Under the pieces are notes generated by a model. The model did no database searches. It was given only the letters and a program-made list of their open reading frames with translations, and was not told the DNA's origin. A program made the translations under genes and the position numbers. Positions 17,652 to 27,461 of a DNA stretch of 64,000 nt are shown piece by piece; within the stretch, counting starts at the first letter, position 1; every line of letters begins with the position of its first letter. Location: the NCBI RefSeq assembly GCF_017303155.1, contig NZ_JAEKJR010000002.1, positions 434,001-498,000 on the forward strand, given 5' to 3'. The DNA comes from Microbulbifer salipaludis (GTDB lineage Bacteria > Pseudomonadota > Gammaproteobacteria > Pseudomonadales > Cellvibrionaceae).

Positions 17652-18509
17652 ATGACCGAACAAAAAGATCCGCTGGTACTCTCCTGCATTGATGGCTCCC
17701 GCTTTAGTGGCGCTGTCTGTGATTATTCCGCCTGGATCGCCAGTCGCGCCTCCGCTCCCATCAAGCTGCTGCACAATATCGAACGGGTTACCACGCCCGC
17801 GGTTGCCGATCTCTCTGGCAGCATTGGCCTTGGTAGCCAGGAGGAATTGCTGGAGGAGCTCACGAGTCTTGAGCAGCAGCGTTCCAGGCTGCTGCTGGAG
17901 CAGGGCAGGCAGATGCTGGATGGCGCGCGGGAGCGTGCGCTGAAGGCGGGGGCTGAGCGGGTGGTTACCTGCCAGCGGCACGGTTCGCTGGTGGAGTCTC
18001 TGGTGGAGCTGGAGGATCACATTCGGGTGCTGGTGCTCGGTATCCGTGGTGAAGAGCATGAGGCTTCAAACAAGGGGCTGGGGGCGCAGCTGGAGTCGGT
18101 GGTGCGTTCGCTGCACAAGCCGATTCTGGTGGTGAACCGTGAGTTCAAGGCGCCGCGCTCGATCATGTTGGCGTACGATGGCAGTGAGTCGGCGCGCAAG
18201 GCGCTGGATATGGTGGCCAGCAGTCCGGTATTCAAAGACGTCGAGTGCCACCTGGTGTATGTGGGAGATGGTGCCGAGTCTGTGCTGGCCGACGGTGCCG
18301 AGGTGTTGAGCCATGGTGGGGTGTCGGTGGTTAGCGTCAACCTGCAGGGTAAGACGGTGGAATCCCTGATCGCCTATCAGCAGGAACACGATATCGACCT
18401 TACCGTGATGGGCGCTTTCAGCCACAGTAAGTTGCGCGACCTGTTGTTGGGCAGTGTGACGGCCAAGATGCTGCTGGGCACCAACCAGCCGCTGTTGCTG
18501 TTGCGTTAA
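17652..18509 (+). CDS. Universal stress protein, tandem UspA domains
   Basis: 285 aa with two Usp folds (about 5-155 and 170-285). The second keeps the ATP-binding-type ending, VMGAFSHSKLRDLLLGSVTAKMLL, and a start IMLAYDGSESARKAL; the first is more divergent. Resembles UspE-type tandem proteins. ATG at 17652 is directly preceded by AATAATAA (17644-17651) with only a weak GAGAG ribosome site, so translation could be sensitive to an A-rich-motif binder such as Hfq/Crc (inference). Likely linked in function to the upstream SulP transporter. Confidence 0.87.
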   Translation: MTEQKDPLVLSCIDGSRFSGAVCDYSAWIASRASAPIKLLHNIERVTTPAVADLSGSIGLGSQEELLEELTSLEQQRSRLLLEQGRQMLDGARERALKAGAERVVTCQRHGSLVESLVELEDHIRVLVLGIRGEEHEASNKGLGAQLESVVRSLHKPILVVNREFKAPRSIMLAYDGSESARKALDMVASSPVFKDVECHLVYVGDGAESVLADGAEVLSHGGVSVVSVNLQGKTVESLIAYQQEHDIDLTVMGAFSHSKLRDLLLGSVTAKMLLGTNQPLLLLR

Positions 18510-18545
18510 CACACGCGTCTGCGCCGATTTCTCTCCCGAAATAAA

Positions 18546-18579
18546 AAAAGCCCGTGGCGGATAACCGCTACGGGCTTTT
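18546..18579. terminator. Bidirectional terminator between usp and thioesterase
   Basis: AAAAGCCCG (18546-18554) pairs with CGGGCTTTT (18571-18579), with additional pairing inside and A and T runs on either side. It separates two convergent genes. Confidence 0.9.
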
Positions 18580-18591
18580 CTTTATCGTGAT

Positions 18592-19005
18592 TTAGCTGGC
18601 GAGTTTACGGGCCTCGCTGGTCGAGTTTGCCGCTTCTGCCAGGGTCATTCCCGCTTTCTTGTGGGGTGTCGGTTTGCCTTCGGCATCCAGCGCGACAAAC
18701 ACAATCCGCTCCACCCGCACAATCAGCTCGCGGGTCTGTTTGTTACGCATTTCGCAGTGCACGGTAAGCGAGGTGCGGCCAATGTCCGTCACCTCGAAGC
18801 CGAATTCCACAACGTCCCCGCAAACCGCGGAGCTGACAAAATCGATTTCGGACATCAGCTTGGTCACGATATTGGCGGTGCCCATCTGGCACCCGGCGAA
18901 GATGGCCGCCTCCTCATCTATCCACGCCAGTGCCTGGCCGCCGAACAGACGTTGGGCCGGGTTCAGGTCGCCGGGTTTTACGAAATGACGTGAGTAGTAC
19001 TTCAT
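18592..19005 (-). CDS. Acyl-CoA thioesterase (hotdog, YciA/BACH-like)
   Basis: 137 aa single hotdog domain. The signature NPAQRLFGGQALAWIDEEAAIFA (helix with Asp near residue 30) is typical of hexameric acyl-CoA thioesterases of the YciA/BACH group, which hydrolyse acyl-CoA in the cytoplasm. Complete, with no unusual extensions. It ends at a bidirectional terminator and is divergent from fabV. Confidence 0.88.
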   Translation of the reverse strand: MKYYSRHFVKPGDLNPAQRLFGGQALAWIDEEAAIFAGCQMGTANIVTKLMSEIDFVSSAVCGDVVEFGFEVTDIGRTSLTVHCEMRNKQTRELIVRVERIVFVALDAEGKPTPHKKAGMTLAEAANSTSEARKLAS

Positions 19006-19357
19006 CGGAAATTACCTCGCTGCTTTTCCTTGAAAAATAAAAGGGCCCCGCGTTCCTTCGCGCTGCCAGGGGAGGTTTTGCATTTAGTGTGCCAATGCAT
19101 TGCGGGCCTTATACGGCGTGGTGCGGGCGTCTCGGCCGGGGGAAATAAGTGACTCCGCATGCTTGTTTTAGTCAGATGTGTTCAAAAAATGTGCGTTGCG
19201 CACAGGAAGGGGGCGTAAGAAAAGCGGCGCCTCTGGCTAAACTGGCCGCCACCCCCGAAGTTCTGGCCACCAATCTCCCCAAGCGTGACCTGTCACTCTG
19301 GGCGTTGCCCGTAAACGCCATTAGAATGGGCGCCTTTATGGCCGGCCAGTCGGCCCT
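19006..19357. other. Intergenic region between thioesterase and fabV
   Basis: About 350 bp preceding hairpin element D. It must hold promoters for the divergent thioesterase and fabV genes. No gene, and no promoter that could be assigned with confidence. Confidence 0.4.
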
Positions 19358-19497
19358 GGGACCCCTGAAAACCTACTGCGCGTGCGCCTGGCGGCGTCCA
19401 GCGGTGCTCGCAATCCTCACGTACTGAAGTACGCTCCGGTTGCTCTGCTCCGGTGGCCACCATCAGCCCCCCGCTCGCTGCGGTTTTCAGCGGCCCC
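19358..19497. repeat. Nested intergenic hairpin element, copy D
   Basis: GGGACCCCTGAAAACC (19358-19373) pairs with GGTTTTCAGCGGCCCC (19482-19497), 14 of 16 matches. The interior has the small hairpin CGTACTGAAGTACG followed by CTCCGG, comparable to the GCTC-containing core of the other copies. It ends 34 bp before the fabV start, so it would lie in the fabV leader if the promoter is upstream. Confidence 0.65.
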
Positions 19498-19531
19498 ATC
19501 AATTCGGAATCACCAACGGAGAGAGCCCGGC

Positions 19532-20710
19532 ATGATCATCAAGCCGAAAGTACGCGGATTCATCTGTACCAATGCCCACCCGCAGGGCTGTGCCGCCAAC
19601 GTGCGCGAGCAGATCGAATACATCAAATCCCAGCCCGCCATTGAAGACGGCCCGAAAAACGTTCTCGTGATTGGCGCCTCTACCGGTTATGGCCTCGCCT
19701 CCCGTATCACCGCGGCGTTTGGCTGTGGTGCCAGCACGCTGGGTGTCTTCTTCGAGAAGCCGCCCACGGAAAAGCGCACCGCCTCGGCCGGTTACTACAA
19801 TTCCGCGGCCTTTGAGGAAGAAGCGCACAAAGCCGGCCTGTACGCGAAAAGCATCAATGGCGATGCCTTCTCCAATGAGATCAAGGCCCAGGCCATCGAC
19901 CTGATCAAGCAGGATCTCGGCAAGGTCGACCTGGTTATCTACAGCCTCGCCTCTCCCCGTCGCACCGACCCGGAAACCGGCGAGCTGTACAGCTCCGTGC
20001 TGAAGCCTATCGGCAAGTCCTATACCGCCAAGAACCTCAACACCGACAAGCTGGAAATTTCCGATATCAGCGTCGACCCGGCCAGCGAAGAAGAAATTGC
20101 TGCCACCGTCAAAGTCATGGGCGGTGAAGACTGGGAACTGTGGATGAAGGCCCTGGGCGAAGCCGGTGTGCTGGCGGACGATTGCAAAACCGTGGCCTAC
20201 ACCTACATTGGTGAAAAACTCACCTGGCCGATCTACGGTCACGCCACCATTGGTAAAGCGAAAGAAGACCTGGATCGCGCGGCCAAGGCCATCAGCGACA
20301 GCGGTAGCGCCAGCGCCAACGTGGCGGTGCTGAAAGCGCTGGTTACCCAGTCCAGCTCGGCCATCCCGGTGATGCCACTGTATATCTCCATTGTCTACAA
20401 GGTGATGAAGGAAGAAGGGACCCACGAAGGCTGTATCGAGCAGCTGTACCGCCTCTACACCGAAGGCCTGTATACCGATAGCCCGCGCCTGGATGACACC
20501 AACCGCTTCCGTATGGACGAGAAGGAACTGCGCCCGGAAACCCAGGCCAAGATTGAAAAGCTGTGGCCGGAAGTGACCGAGGAAAACCTGTTCGATTTGA
20601 CCGATTACAAAGGTTACAGCGACGACTTCCTCAAGCTGTTTGGCTTTGGTGTAAAGGGTGTCGACTACGAGGCTGAGGCCAGCCCGCTTGTGGAAGCCGA
20701 CTTCAAGTAA
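19532..20710 (+). CDS. fabV: Enoyl-ACP reductase FabV (trans-2-enoyl-CoA reductase)
   Basis: NADH-dependent reduction of the enoyl intermediate in fatty acid synthesis. 392 aa, close to the usual 400. Nucleotide-binding [12 protein letters not shown] near residue 50 and the active-site segment [22 protein letters not shown] with the FabV Tyr-x8-Lys spacing. ATG at 19532 is chosen over an upstream in-frame start that would run through hairpin element D; the protein then begins [20 protein letters not shown] as in the family. FabV enzymes are known to be relatively insensitive to triclosan. A terminator follows. Confidence 0.96.
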   Translation: MIIKPKVRGFICTNAHPQGCAANVREQIEYIKSQPAIEDGPKNVLVIGASTGYGLASRITAAFGCGASTLGVFFEKPPTEKRTASAGYYNSAAFEEEAHKAGLYAKSINGDAFSNEIKAQAIDLIKQDLGKVDLVIYSLASPRRTDPETGELYSSVLKPIGKSYTAKNLNTDKLEISDISVDPASEEEIAATVKVMGGEDWELWMKALGEAGVLADDCKTVAYTYIGEKLTWPIYGHATIGKAKEDLDRAAKAISDSGSASANVAVLKALVTQSSSAIPVMPLYISIVYKVMKEEGTHEGCIEQLYRLYTEGLYTDSPRLDDTNRFRMDEKELRPETQAKIEKLWPEVTEENLFDLTDYKGYSDDFLKLFGFGVKGVDYEAEASPLVEADFK

Positions 20711-20736
20711 GCCGCTTGCGCAAACGCTGCCCTGAA

Positions 20737-20765
20737 AACGCCGGCCTCACTCGCCGGCGTTTTTT
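20737..20765 (+). terminator. Rho-independent terminator of fabV
   Basis: AACGCCGGC (20737-20745) pairs with GCCGGCGTT (20753-20761), loop of 7 nt, then T5. Confidence 0.93.
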
Positions 20766-20839
20766 GTTGTAGGCTGCGGCGTTTTAACCGCGACGGTTAC
20801 TGAATCTAAATTGTCATCGAACACCAACAGGGGAGCGCC

Positions 20840-21883
20840 ATGGAACAGCGTCAGCTCGGAAAAACCGATATTCAAGTCAGTAAAATCTGTCTGGGTACCA
20901 TGACCTTTGGCGAGCAGAATACCGAGCAGCAGGCGTTCGAGCAGCTGGACTATGCGGTAGCGCAGGGCGTCAATTTTATAGACTGTGCGGAAATATATCC
21001 GGTGCCGCCCAAGCCCGAAACCTATGGCCGTACCGAAGAAATTATCGGTAACTGGCTGCAACAGCGCGGCAAGCGTGCGGACGTTGTTCTGGCGAGCAAG
21101 GTCACCGGTCGCAGTGCTGCCAACTCCGGGGTGGGGCATATTCGCGGCGGTCCACGCCTCGATCGCGCACAGATTCTGCAAGCCTGTGATGACTCCCTGG
21201 TGCGCCTGCAAACCGATTACATCGACCTGTATCAGGTGCACTGGCCCGAGCGTCAGGCCAACTTCTTCGGCAAGCTCGGCTACCAGCACGGCGACGATGA
21301 CGGCGTGGACATCAGCGAAACCCTGTCTGCCCTGCAGGAGCTGGTGGATGCCGGTAAGGTGCGCCACATCGGTCTTTCCAACGAGACCCCCTGGGGCATG
21401 CACCGCTACCTGCGCCTTGCGGCCCACGGTAACAAACCGCGCGTGGCGTCGATCCAGAACCCCTACAGCCTGCTGAACCGCACCTTTGAAGTAGGGCTGG
21501 CGGAGATGGCGATTCGCGAGCAATGCGGGCTGCTTGCCTATTCCCCACTGGCGTTCGGCACCCTGAGCGGCAAGTACCTGCAGGGTGCCCGGCCGGAGGG
21601 CGCGCGCCTCACCCTGTTCGAACGCTTCCAGCGCTACACCGGTGAGCGCGCGATCGCGGCGACGGAACAGTATGTGCATCTGGCGCGCGAATTTGGCCTG
21701 GACCCGGCACAGATGGCGCTGGCTTTTGTTACCCAGCAACCCTTCGTCACATCCAACATTATCGGTGCCACCACACTGGATCAGTTGCAGAGCAATATTG
21801 CCAGTGCGGAACTGGTGTTGAGCGCCGAGCAACTGGAGGCGATTGATGCCATTCACCAGCGGAGCCCCAACCCAGCCCCTTGA
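20840..21883 (+). CDS. tas: Aldo/keto reductase, Tas family
   Basis: 347 aa NADP(H)-dependent aldo-keto reductase with the same length and layout as E. coli Tas: QLGKTDIQVSKICLGTMTFG at the start, catalytic Asp/Tyr in FIDCAEIYPVPPKPETYG, Lys in VLASKVTG and His in IDLYQVHWPER. The C-terminal NADP site (ANIASAELVLSAEQ-like; here SNIASAELVLSAEQLEAI) is present. GGGGAG lies 7 nt before ATG. Single gene after the fabV terminator; physiological substrate not known. Confidence 0.9.
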   Translation: MEQRQLGKTDIQVSKICLGTMTFGEQNTEQQAFEQLDYAVAQGVNFIDCAEIYPVPPKPETYGRTEEIIGNWLQQRGKRADVVLASKVTGRSAANSGVGHIRGGPRLDRAQILQACDDSLVRLQTDYIDLYQVHWPERQANFFGKLGYQHGDDDGVDISETLSALQELVDAGKVRHIGLSNETPWGMHRYLRLAAHGNKPRVASIQNPYSLLNRTFEVGLAEMAIREQCGLLAYSPLAFGTLSGKYLQGARPEGARLTLFERFQRYTGERAIAATEQYVHLAREFGLDPAQMALAFVTQQPFVTSNIIGATTLDQLQSNIASAELVLSAEQLEAIDAIHQRSPNPAP

Positions 21884-22042
21884 AATCGGCGGTCGGTGAC
21901 GGCAGTCCTGTGTAGGCGGTCCCTTGGTGCAGTGAAACCTGCCAATCCTGCGGGGCTATCTAAACTCACGGGTAGCTATACTCACAGGTAGGATTCCGCG
22001 CCCGTTGGGGCCGGGTGAGACACCACATGAATGGGAGGTTGT

Positions 22043-22273
22043 ATGGAAACCGGTCACCACACCCTGAACGACCTGTTTGCCCAGCTTGGCCTGGGCTCGG
22101 ATGACACCGCGATCGAAGACTTTCTGGGCCGGCACCATCTTGCCGGAGAGGAAAAACTGACCAAAGCGGAATTCTGGAGTGACAGCCAGCGCAAGTTCCT
22201 GCATGACGCGATCGTGGAAGACTCGGATTGGTGTGAGGTGGTAGACGAGCTGGATGCCCTGTTGCGGCATTGA
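22043..22273 (+). CDS. DUF2789-family small protein
   Basis: 76 aa acidic, helical, soluble protein matching the DUF2789 pattern (HTLNDLFAQLGLGSDD at the start, FWSDSQRKFLHDAIVEDSDW in the second half). Function unknown. ATG at 22043 is preferred over an in-frame ATG 12 nt earlier because GGGAGG (22033-22038) sits 4 nt before it. Confidence 0.8.
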   Translation: METGHHTLNDLFAQLGLGSDDTAIEDFLGRHHLAGEEKLTKAEFWSDSQRKFLHDAIVEDSDWCEVVDELDALLRH

Positions 22274-22449
22274 GTTGCGGTGCTGACTGCGGGCCGCGGG
22301 CACTGCAGTTGCGGAGACTGCCCGGTCGCCATTGAATCCGTGATCTCGGTAGTACCCTCCGGAGGATGGGCGCGGCTATAATGCGCCGTTTTCTTCCGGT
22401 CGCCCCGGCGCCCGGTTGCCCATTCCCTGTTCGCCGCTGTCCGCTATCT

Positions 22450-23418
22450 ATGGAAAAACCGCATTTTCGTGTCGCCCTGTTACATCCGCGTTACTGGCTG
22501 ACCTGGTCCCTGTTCGGGCTCTGGTACCTGGTGGCGCAGTTGCCCTACCGCTGGCAAATGACCCTCGGTCGAGGGGTGGGCAAACTGATGCTGCGGTTCG
22601 CCAAAAGCCGCCGAATTATCGCCGAGCGCAATCTGGCGCTGTGTTTCCCCGAGCTTCCCCCGCGCAAGCGCGAGCAACTGTTGCGTCGCAACTTTGCCTC
22701 CAATGGCATCGCGCTGATGGAAACCGGCATGGCCTGGTTCCGCTCCAGCCAATGGCTGCGCAAGCGCTTTACCATCGAGGGGCTGGAGTACCTGCAGGCG
22801 CCCCACGAGCGCGGCCAGGGCGTGGTGATGATGGCGATGCACTTCACCACCCTGGAGATCGGTGCTGCCTTTATGTCGATGAGTCACCCGGTGGATGGCA
22901 TGTATCGCCCGCACAAGAACCCGGTGTACGACTACATGCAGCGCAAAGGGCGCGAGCGGCACGGGGAGAGTTCCAATGTGCTGCAGCGCAAAGATGTGCG
23001 GGGCATGCTGCGCGCGCTGCAAAAGGGGCGTGCGGTCTGGTATGCACCGGATCAGGATTACGGCATCAAGCAGGGCGTATTTGCCCCGCTGTTTGGTGTG
23101 CCTGCTGCCACTGTCACCGGCACCTCGCGCTTTGCGCGGGTGGGGCGTGCACAGGTGGTGCCTTACACCGTGACCCGCCTTGAAGAGAAAGGCCTGTACC
23201 ACGTAAAGGTGTTTCCGCCGCTCGCGGAAATTCCCTCCGGAGACGAACAGAAAGACGCGGTACTGGTCAATCAGTTTGTCGAGGCGCGTATGCGCGAGAA
23301 CCCGTCCCAATATATGTGGGTACACCGTCGCTTCAAGACGCGCCCGGAGGGGGAAGAACCCTTCTACCCGGCGCGCAAGCGGCGGCGTAAAAAGCGCAAG
23401 CCCCTCGCTTCGCGCTGA
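22450..23418 (+). CDS. lpxL: Lipid A biosynthesis acyltransferase, LpxL/HtrB family
   Basis: 322 aa inner-membrane acyltransferase that adds a secondary acyl chain to the lipid A precursor. N-terminal helix (about 18-38), catalytic HFTTLE (H-x4-E motif, MMAMHFTTLEIG, near residue 138) and the later APDQDYG motif. ATG at 22450 (MEKPHFRVALLHPRYW) is used; an upstream in-frame extension of 28 residues is not family-like. The C-terminus is strongly basic (KRRRKKRKPLASR). LpxL or LpxP chain specificity cannot be told apart from sequence alone. Confidence 0.9.
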   Translation: MEKPHFRVALLHPRYWLTWSLFGLWYLVAQLPYRWQMTLGRGVGKLMLRFAKSRRIIAERNLALCFPELPPRKREQLLRRNFASNGIALMETGMAWFRSSQWLRKRFTIEGLEYLQAPHERGQGVVMMAMHFTTLEIGAAFMSMSHPVDGMYRPHKNPVYDYMQRKGRERHGESSNVLQRKDVRGMLRALQKGRAVWYAPDQDYGIKQGVFAPLFGVPAATVTGTSRFARVGRAQVVPYTVTRLEEKGLYHVKVFPPLAEIPSGDEQKDAVLVNQFVEARMRENPSQYMWVHRRFKTRPEGEEPFYPARKRRRKKRKPLASR

Positions 23419-23555
23419 TCAATAAATAGCCTGGTGGATGCGCTCTGGTCGGATGACTTTTTTGCGCTGGCATCCAACTGGCACGCTCAGTAACATACCG
23501 CATTCATTTTTTGGCGGCACAGGCCGGCACCAGCCCGGCTGGAGAAGGAGTTGCA

Positions 23556-24431
23556 ATGATTTCCGGCAGTATGGTGGCACTCGCCACACCGATGTATGCA
23601 GATGGCAGTCTCGACTGGGACAAGCTGCATGAGCTGGTGGAGTGGCACATCGAGCAGGGCACCCGTGCGCTGGTGGCCGTGGGTACCACCGGTGAGTCGG
23701 CGACCCTTGACGTGCATGAGCACCTGGAAGTGATCCGTCGTGTGGTCGATCAGGTGGCCGGGCGCATTCCCGTGATTGCCGGCACCGGTGCCAATTCCAC
23801 CACCGAGGCGATCGAGCTCACCGCCACAGCGGCCAAGTGTGGCGCCGATGCCTGTCTGCTGGTGACCCCCTACTACAACAAGCCTACCCAGGAAGGGCTG
23901 TACCAGCACTTCAAAACGGTGGCCAAGACCGTCGATATCCCGCAAATCCTCTACAATGTGCCCGGGCGCACCGCGGTGGACATGCTGCCGGAAACCGTGC
24001 AGCGGTTGTCCGAGGTGAGTAACATCGTCGGGATCAAGGAGGCGACCGGAGACCTGGAGCGCGCGCGGCAGGTGATTGCGCGGGTGCCGGAAGACTTCGC
24101 CGTCTACTCCGGCGATGACGCCACGGCGGTGGAATTGATGCTGCTCGGCGGCCACGGGAATATCAGCGTTACCGCGAATGTGGCCCCGGCGGCGGTGGCC
24201 CAGATGTGTGAGGCGGCTCTGGCCGGCGACGCGGATACGGCCCGCGCGATCAATCAGCGTATCGAAATATTGCACAAAACGCTGTTTGTGGAGTCCAACC
24301 CCATACCGGTGAAGTGGGCACTGAAAGAAATGGGTCGCATCGAAGAAGGTATTCGCCTGCCGCTCACCAGTCTGTCACCGGAGTTTCATGCGGTAGTGCG
24401 CGACGCCTTGCGCAGTGCAGGCGTACTCTGA
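23556..24431 (+). CDS. dapA: 4-hydroxy-tetrahydrodipicolinate synthase
   Basis: First committed step of lysine/diaminopimelate synthesis, condensing pyruvate with aspartate semialdehyde. 291 aa (E. coli 292). TTGESATL, the Tyr motif [11 protein letters not shown] and the Schiff-base Lys in [10 protein letters not shown] are intact. AAGGAG (23545-23550) 5 nt before ATG fixes the start; an earlier in-frame start is rejected. Followed by bamC, the same order as in E. coli and Pseudomonas. Confidence 0.97.
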   Translation: MISGSMVALATPMYADGSLDWDKLHELVEWHIEQGTRALVAVGTTGESATLDVHEHLEVIRRVVDQVAGRIPVIAGTGANSTTEAIELTATAAKCGADACLLVTPYYNKPTQEGLYQHFKTVAKTVDIPQILYNVPGRTAVDMLPETVQRLSEVSNIVGIKEATGDLERARQVIARVPEDFAVYSGDDATAVELMLLGGHGNISVTANVAPAAVAQMCEAALAGDADTARAINQRIEILHKTLFVESNPIPVKWALKEMGRIEEGIRLPLTSLSPEFHAVVRDALRSAGVL

Positions 24432-24450
24432 CAGCTGATAGATTCTGCCG

Positions 24451-24476
24451 GCTTCTGTGGGAATCTCCGCAGAAGC
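24451..24476. other. Intercistronic hairpin dapA-bamC
   Basis: GCTTCTG (24451-24457) pairs with CAGAAGC (24470-24476), with extra G-C pairs inside. No T run follows, so it is more likely an mRNA-stability or attenuation structure between dapA and bamC than a terminator. Confidence 0.5.
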
Positions 24477-24544
24477 TACCCCGGCGCTGCCTGAAGCCGC
24501 GACCGGATAATTGCGACCAGGACTGATTCGACAAGGTATCAATA

Positions 24545-25720
24545 ATGACAAAATTTACCGCCGGAGCCCTGCTGTGCGCTGCGGTTACCACCCTGAGTGG
24601 CTGTGGCATCTTTGGCAAGGACGGTTATTTCCGCGACCGCGGTGACGACTACCAGCTGGCTGACAGCCTGCCGCCTCTGCAGATGCCGGAAGGTGTTTCC
24701 TCCAAGCATCAGGAAGAACTTTACGAGATCCCGCAGATCAGCGGCGAGGTGGAGCGGGGTGATTTTGTGGTGCCGCGCCCGCAGGCGCTGTCGGTTAACG
24801 TGGGCCTCGACCGGGTGAAAATCCAGAAGCTGGGTAGCCGCCGCTGGGTTCTTGTGAATCAGCCGCCGGATGAGGTGTGGCCGCAGCTACATTACTTCCT
24901 GCGCACCACAGGCTTGCAGTTGGCCATGTCGGACGCCGGCGCTGGCATGATGGAAACCACCTGGCTGACGTTCGGCGACAACCCGGACACCAAAGACAAG
25001 TACCGCTTGCTGGTGGAGTCCGGGGTACAGCCGGATACCACTGAAATCCATGTTCGCCACCTGTCTGCGCCGCTGGAAACACCCGCGAGCGCAGCGGTGA
25101 GCTGGCCCGCCCAGTCCTCCAGCCCCGAGCGGGAAGGGTGGATGATCGACGAGATGTCCAGCGCCCTCGCCGCCGATGCAACCGGCGCAGCGGCCTCCCT
25201 GGTGGCGCAGGCCATTGGCGGTGGCAAGGTCAAGGTGCAGGTGATGGAGCCCGCGGGTAAGGAACCTTACATCGCGTTGGGTCTGGCCATGAACCGGGCC
25301 TGGGCCACGGTGAGCCATGCGCTCAATACCGGCGCCTATCGCCTGCACAAGGAAGATTCGGATATCGGTGTTTTCTATGTGACTTACGATCCGGAGCGCG
25401 AGCTGTCGGAGGAGGATGAGGGCTGGTTCTCCCGTTGGGGCTCTGGTAGCAACGAAGACAAGCTGGCCAAATCCGCAGAGGCTTACAGCCTGCAGCAGGT
25501 GCTGGCGAATATCGACATGACATCTTCTGTACAACCGGCGTTGTTTGCGGGTATGCAGGGGCTGGGCGGTGCTGCCGACAGCAATATCCCCGGTTACTTG
25601 GTGGTGCTGCGCGGCGTGGACGATGCGATTGAAGTGCGGATTCGCAGTACCCGCGGGTTGCCGCTGACGCGGGCCAAAACCTCTGAACTGTTGATGGCCA
25701 TACGCCAGAACCTGATCTGA
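24545..25720 (+). CDS. bamC: Outer membrane assembly lipoprotein BamC
   Basis: 391 aa. Signal peptide with lipobox LSGCGIFG (Cys about 20), then the unstructured segment that contacts BamD (YFRDRGDDYQLADSLPPLQMPEG) and two helix-grip domains. Accessory lipoprotein of the BAM complex inserting beta-barrel proteins in the outer membrane. Located directly after dapA, as in other gammaproteobacteria. Somewhat longer than the E. coli protein (344 aa), the difference being in the region between the two globular domains. Confidence 0.93.
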   Translation: MTKFTAGALLCAAVTTLSGCGIFGKDGYFRDRGDDYQLADSLPPLQMPEGVSSKHQEELYEIPQISGEVERGDFVVPRPQALSVNVGLDRVKIQKLGSRRWVLVNQPPDEVWPQLHYFLRTTGLQLAMSDAGAGMMETTWLTFGDNPDTKDKYRLLVESGVQPDTTEIHVRHLSAPLETPASAAVSWPAQSSSPEREGWMIDEMSSALAADATGAAASLVAQAIGGGKVKVQVMEPAGKEPYIALGLAMNRAWATVSHALNTGAYRLHKEDSDIGVFYVTYDPERELSEEDEGWFSRWGSGSNEDKLAKSAEAYSLQQVLANIDMTSSVQPALFAGMQGLGGAADSNIPGYLVVLRGVDDAIEVRIRSTRGLPLTRAKTSELLMAIRQNLI

Positions 25721-25734
25721 CCTCGGGCGCAGTC

Positions 25735-26508
25735 ATGGCGATCAGATTTGCCTCCCTGGGTAGCGGCAGTAAGGGCAATGGCACTCTGGTCGCCTCTGGC
25801 GACCACTGCCTGCTGGTGGACTGCGGTTTTACCATCAAGGAAACCGAGCGGCGCCTGGCGCGGCTCGGTGTCTCTCCGGCAGACCTCACTGCCATTCTCG
25901 TCACCCACGAACACAGCGACCATATGGGCGGTGTGGGACCTTTTGCGCGCAAGCACCGGATCCCGGTTTATCTGACCCCGGGCACCTTGCGTGCGCGTGA
26001 CATCGGCACATTGCCCACGGTCCACCTGATCGAAGGTCATCAGCCGTTCGTGGTGGGTGACATACAGGTGACACCGGTGGCGGTGCCCCACGATGCGCGT
26101 GAAGCGGCACAATTCGTCTTCCGCAGCCGCGGCAGCAGCCTGGGTCTGCTCACCGATCTGGGGACAATTACCCCCCATGTGGAAGCCCACTATGGCGACT
26201 GCGACGCACTGGTACTGGAAGCGAATCACGACCCACAGATGCTGGCGCAGGGGCCCTACCCGCCCTCGCTAAAACGGCGGGTGGGCGGTGCCTATGGTCA
26301 CCTGAGCAATCAACAGGCGGCCGGATTCCTGCAGCGAGTGGGCAGTGATCACTTGCAGCACCTGGTTGTCGCACATATCAGTGAAAAAAATAATAGTCTG
26401 GAGCTGGCGCGAGCCGCCCTTGCCGATGCCGCCGAGCGCGCGGCCAACTGTATTTTCGCCTGTCAGCAGGAAGGGTTTGACTGGCTGCAGATTGAAAAGG
26501 CAGAGTAA
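25735..26508 (+). CDS. MBL-fold metallo-hydrolase (YycJ/WalJ-like)
   Basis: 257 aa metallo-beta-lactamase fold. Metal-binding motif THEHSDHMGG near residue 60 and downstream ligands LLTDLG and VLEANHD. N-terminus FASLGSGSKGNGTLV is typical of the YycJ/WalJ group. It follows bamC by 14 bp; the same dapA-bamC-MBL order occurs in Pseudomonas, where purC comes next. Here purC is absent and a mutarotase follows. Substrate unknown. Confidence 0.9.
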   Translation: MAIRFASLGSGSKGNGTLVASGDHCLLVDCGFTIKETERRLARLGVSPADLTAILVTHEHSDHMGGVGPFARKHRIPVYLTPGTLRARDIGTLPTVHLIEGHQPFVVGDIQVTPVAVPHDAREAAQFVFRSRGSSLGLLTDLGTITPHVEAHYGDCDALVLEANHDPQMLAQGPYPPSLKRRVGGAYGHLSNQQAAGFLQRVGSDHLQHLVVAHISEKNNSLELARAALADAAERAANCIFACQQEGFDWLQIEKAE

Positions 26509-26580
26509 CGTCTGATCCGGGCTGGCGGCGTCCGTCTTCGGCCCCTTACCACTCACATCCGGGAAACGGAGTTTCTATTC

Positions 26581-27456
26581 GTGGCAGCGCACGATCATCT
26601 GGCCTCGTATATCACGCGCACCGACAGCGGTGCCCTCTATGACAAACCGGGTCTTGACCTGTTAGTGGTGCAGACCGGGCTTTGCCGTGCAGTGATTGCG
26701 CTGCAAGGTGCCCAGGTACTGGAATTTACCGCGCAAGGGCGCGCGCCGTTGTTGTGGCTGAGCCCTGCCGCGGTGTTCGAGGCCGGCACCCCGGTGCGCG
26801 GCGGAGTGCCGCTGTGCCTTCCCTGGTTTGGCGAGAACACGCGCGACCCGGCCAAACCCAAGCACGGTCTGGTGCGCAGTCAGCAGTGGGAACTGGCGGG
26901 CAGTGAAGAGCGTGCAGACGGCAGCGTGGTATTGGTATTTCGTTTTCGGCATGCCGGCGATGCGCTGTTCGCCAGTAGTTTCGAGTGCGAGCTGCGCGTG
27001 GGGTTGGGTACCGCGCTGGCGTTCGACCTGGCTTTGACCAACACGGCCGAGGTGGCGACGGAGTACAGCTGGGCGCTGCATACCTATTTTGCGGTGGAGG
27101 ATATCGCCGGTGTCGAGGTAGAAGGGTTATCCGGTGTCAGTTACCGGGATAAAACCCGGGGCTTTGCGCGCGATGTGCTCGACGGCATGCAGGTGTTTAC
27201 CGGCGAGGTGGACCGGGTATTTGAACAGGCACCCGCGCAGCAAACCATTCATACCCCCAACCCGATTACCACCCGCAGTGCGGGCTGCCATACGGTGATC
27301 ACCTGGAATCCAGGTGCCGAACTCGCCGTGACGATCGGCGATATCGGCGCGCATTTTTCCGGCTTTGTGTGCGTTGAGCACGGCAATGCGTTTGCCAATA
27401 GCTGGCAGTTGGCGGCTGGCGAAACGGCCCATGCCAGCCTGACCCTGAGCCGCTGA
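26581..27456 (+). CDS. D-hexose-6-phosphate mutarotase (YeaD-like)
   Basis: 291 aa aldose-1-epimerase-like beta-sandwich. GGVPLCLPWFG (about 78-88) and a histidine in WALHTYFAV are family landmarks. Interconverts anomers of hexose-6-phosphate. The start is GTG (26581) with GGAG about 10 nt before it; no in-frame ATG gives a better N-terminus. The zntB gene follows after 5 bp, so the two are cotranscribed. Confidence 0.88.
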   Translation: MAAHDHLASYITRTDSGALYDKPGLDLLVVQTGLCRAVIALQGAQVLEFTAQGRAPLLWLSPAAVFEAGTPVRGGVPLCLPWFGENTRDPAKPKHGLVRSQQWELAGSEERADGSVVLVFRFRHAGDALFASSFECELRVGLGTALAFDLALTNTAEVATEYSWALHTYFAVEDIAGVEVEGLSGVSYRDKTRGFARDVLDGMQVFTGEVDRVFEQAPAQQTIHTPNPITTRSAGCHTVITWNPGAELAVTIGDIGAHFSGFVCVEHGNAFANSWQLAAGETAHASLTLSR

Positions 27457-27461
27457 CTCCC

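Noticed and set aside
23432..23475. Possible second REP-like element
   Set aside because: Only one short arm (GGTGGATGCGC) matches and no good partner arm follows; kept only as a hint that the repeat family is dispersed.
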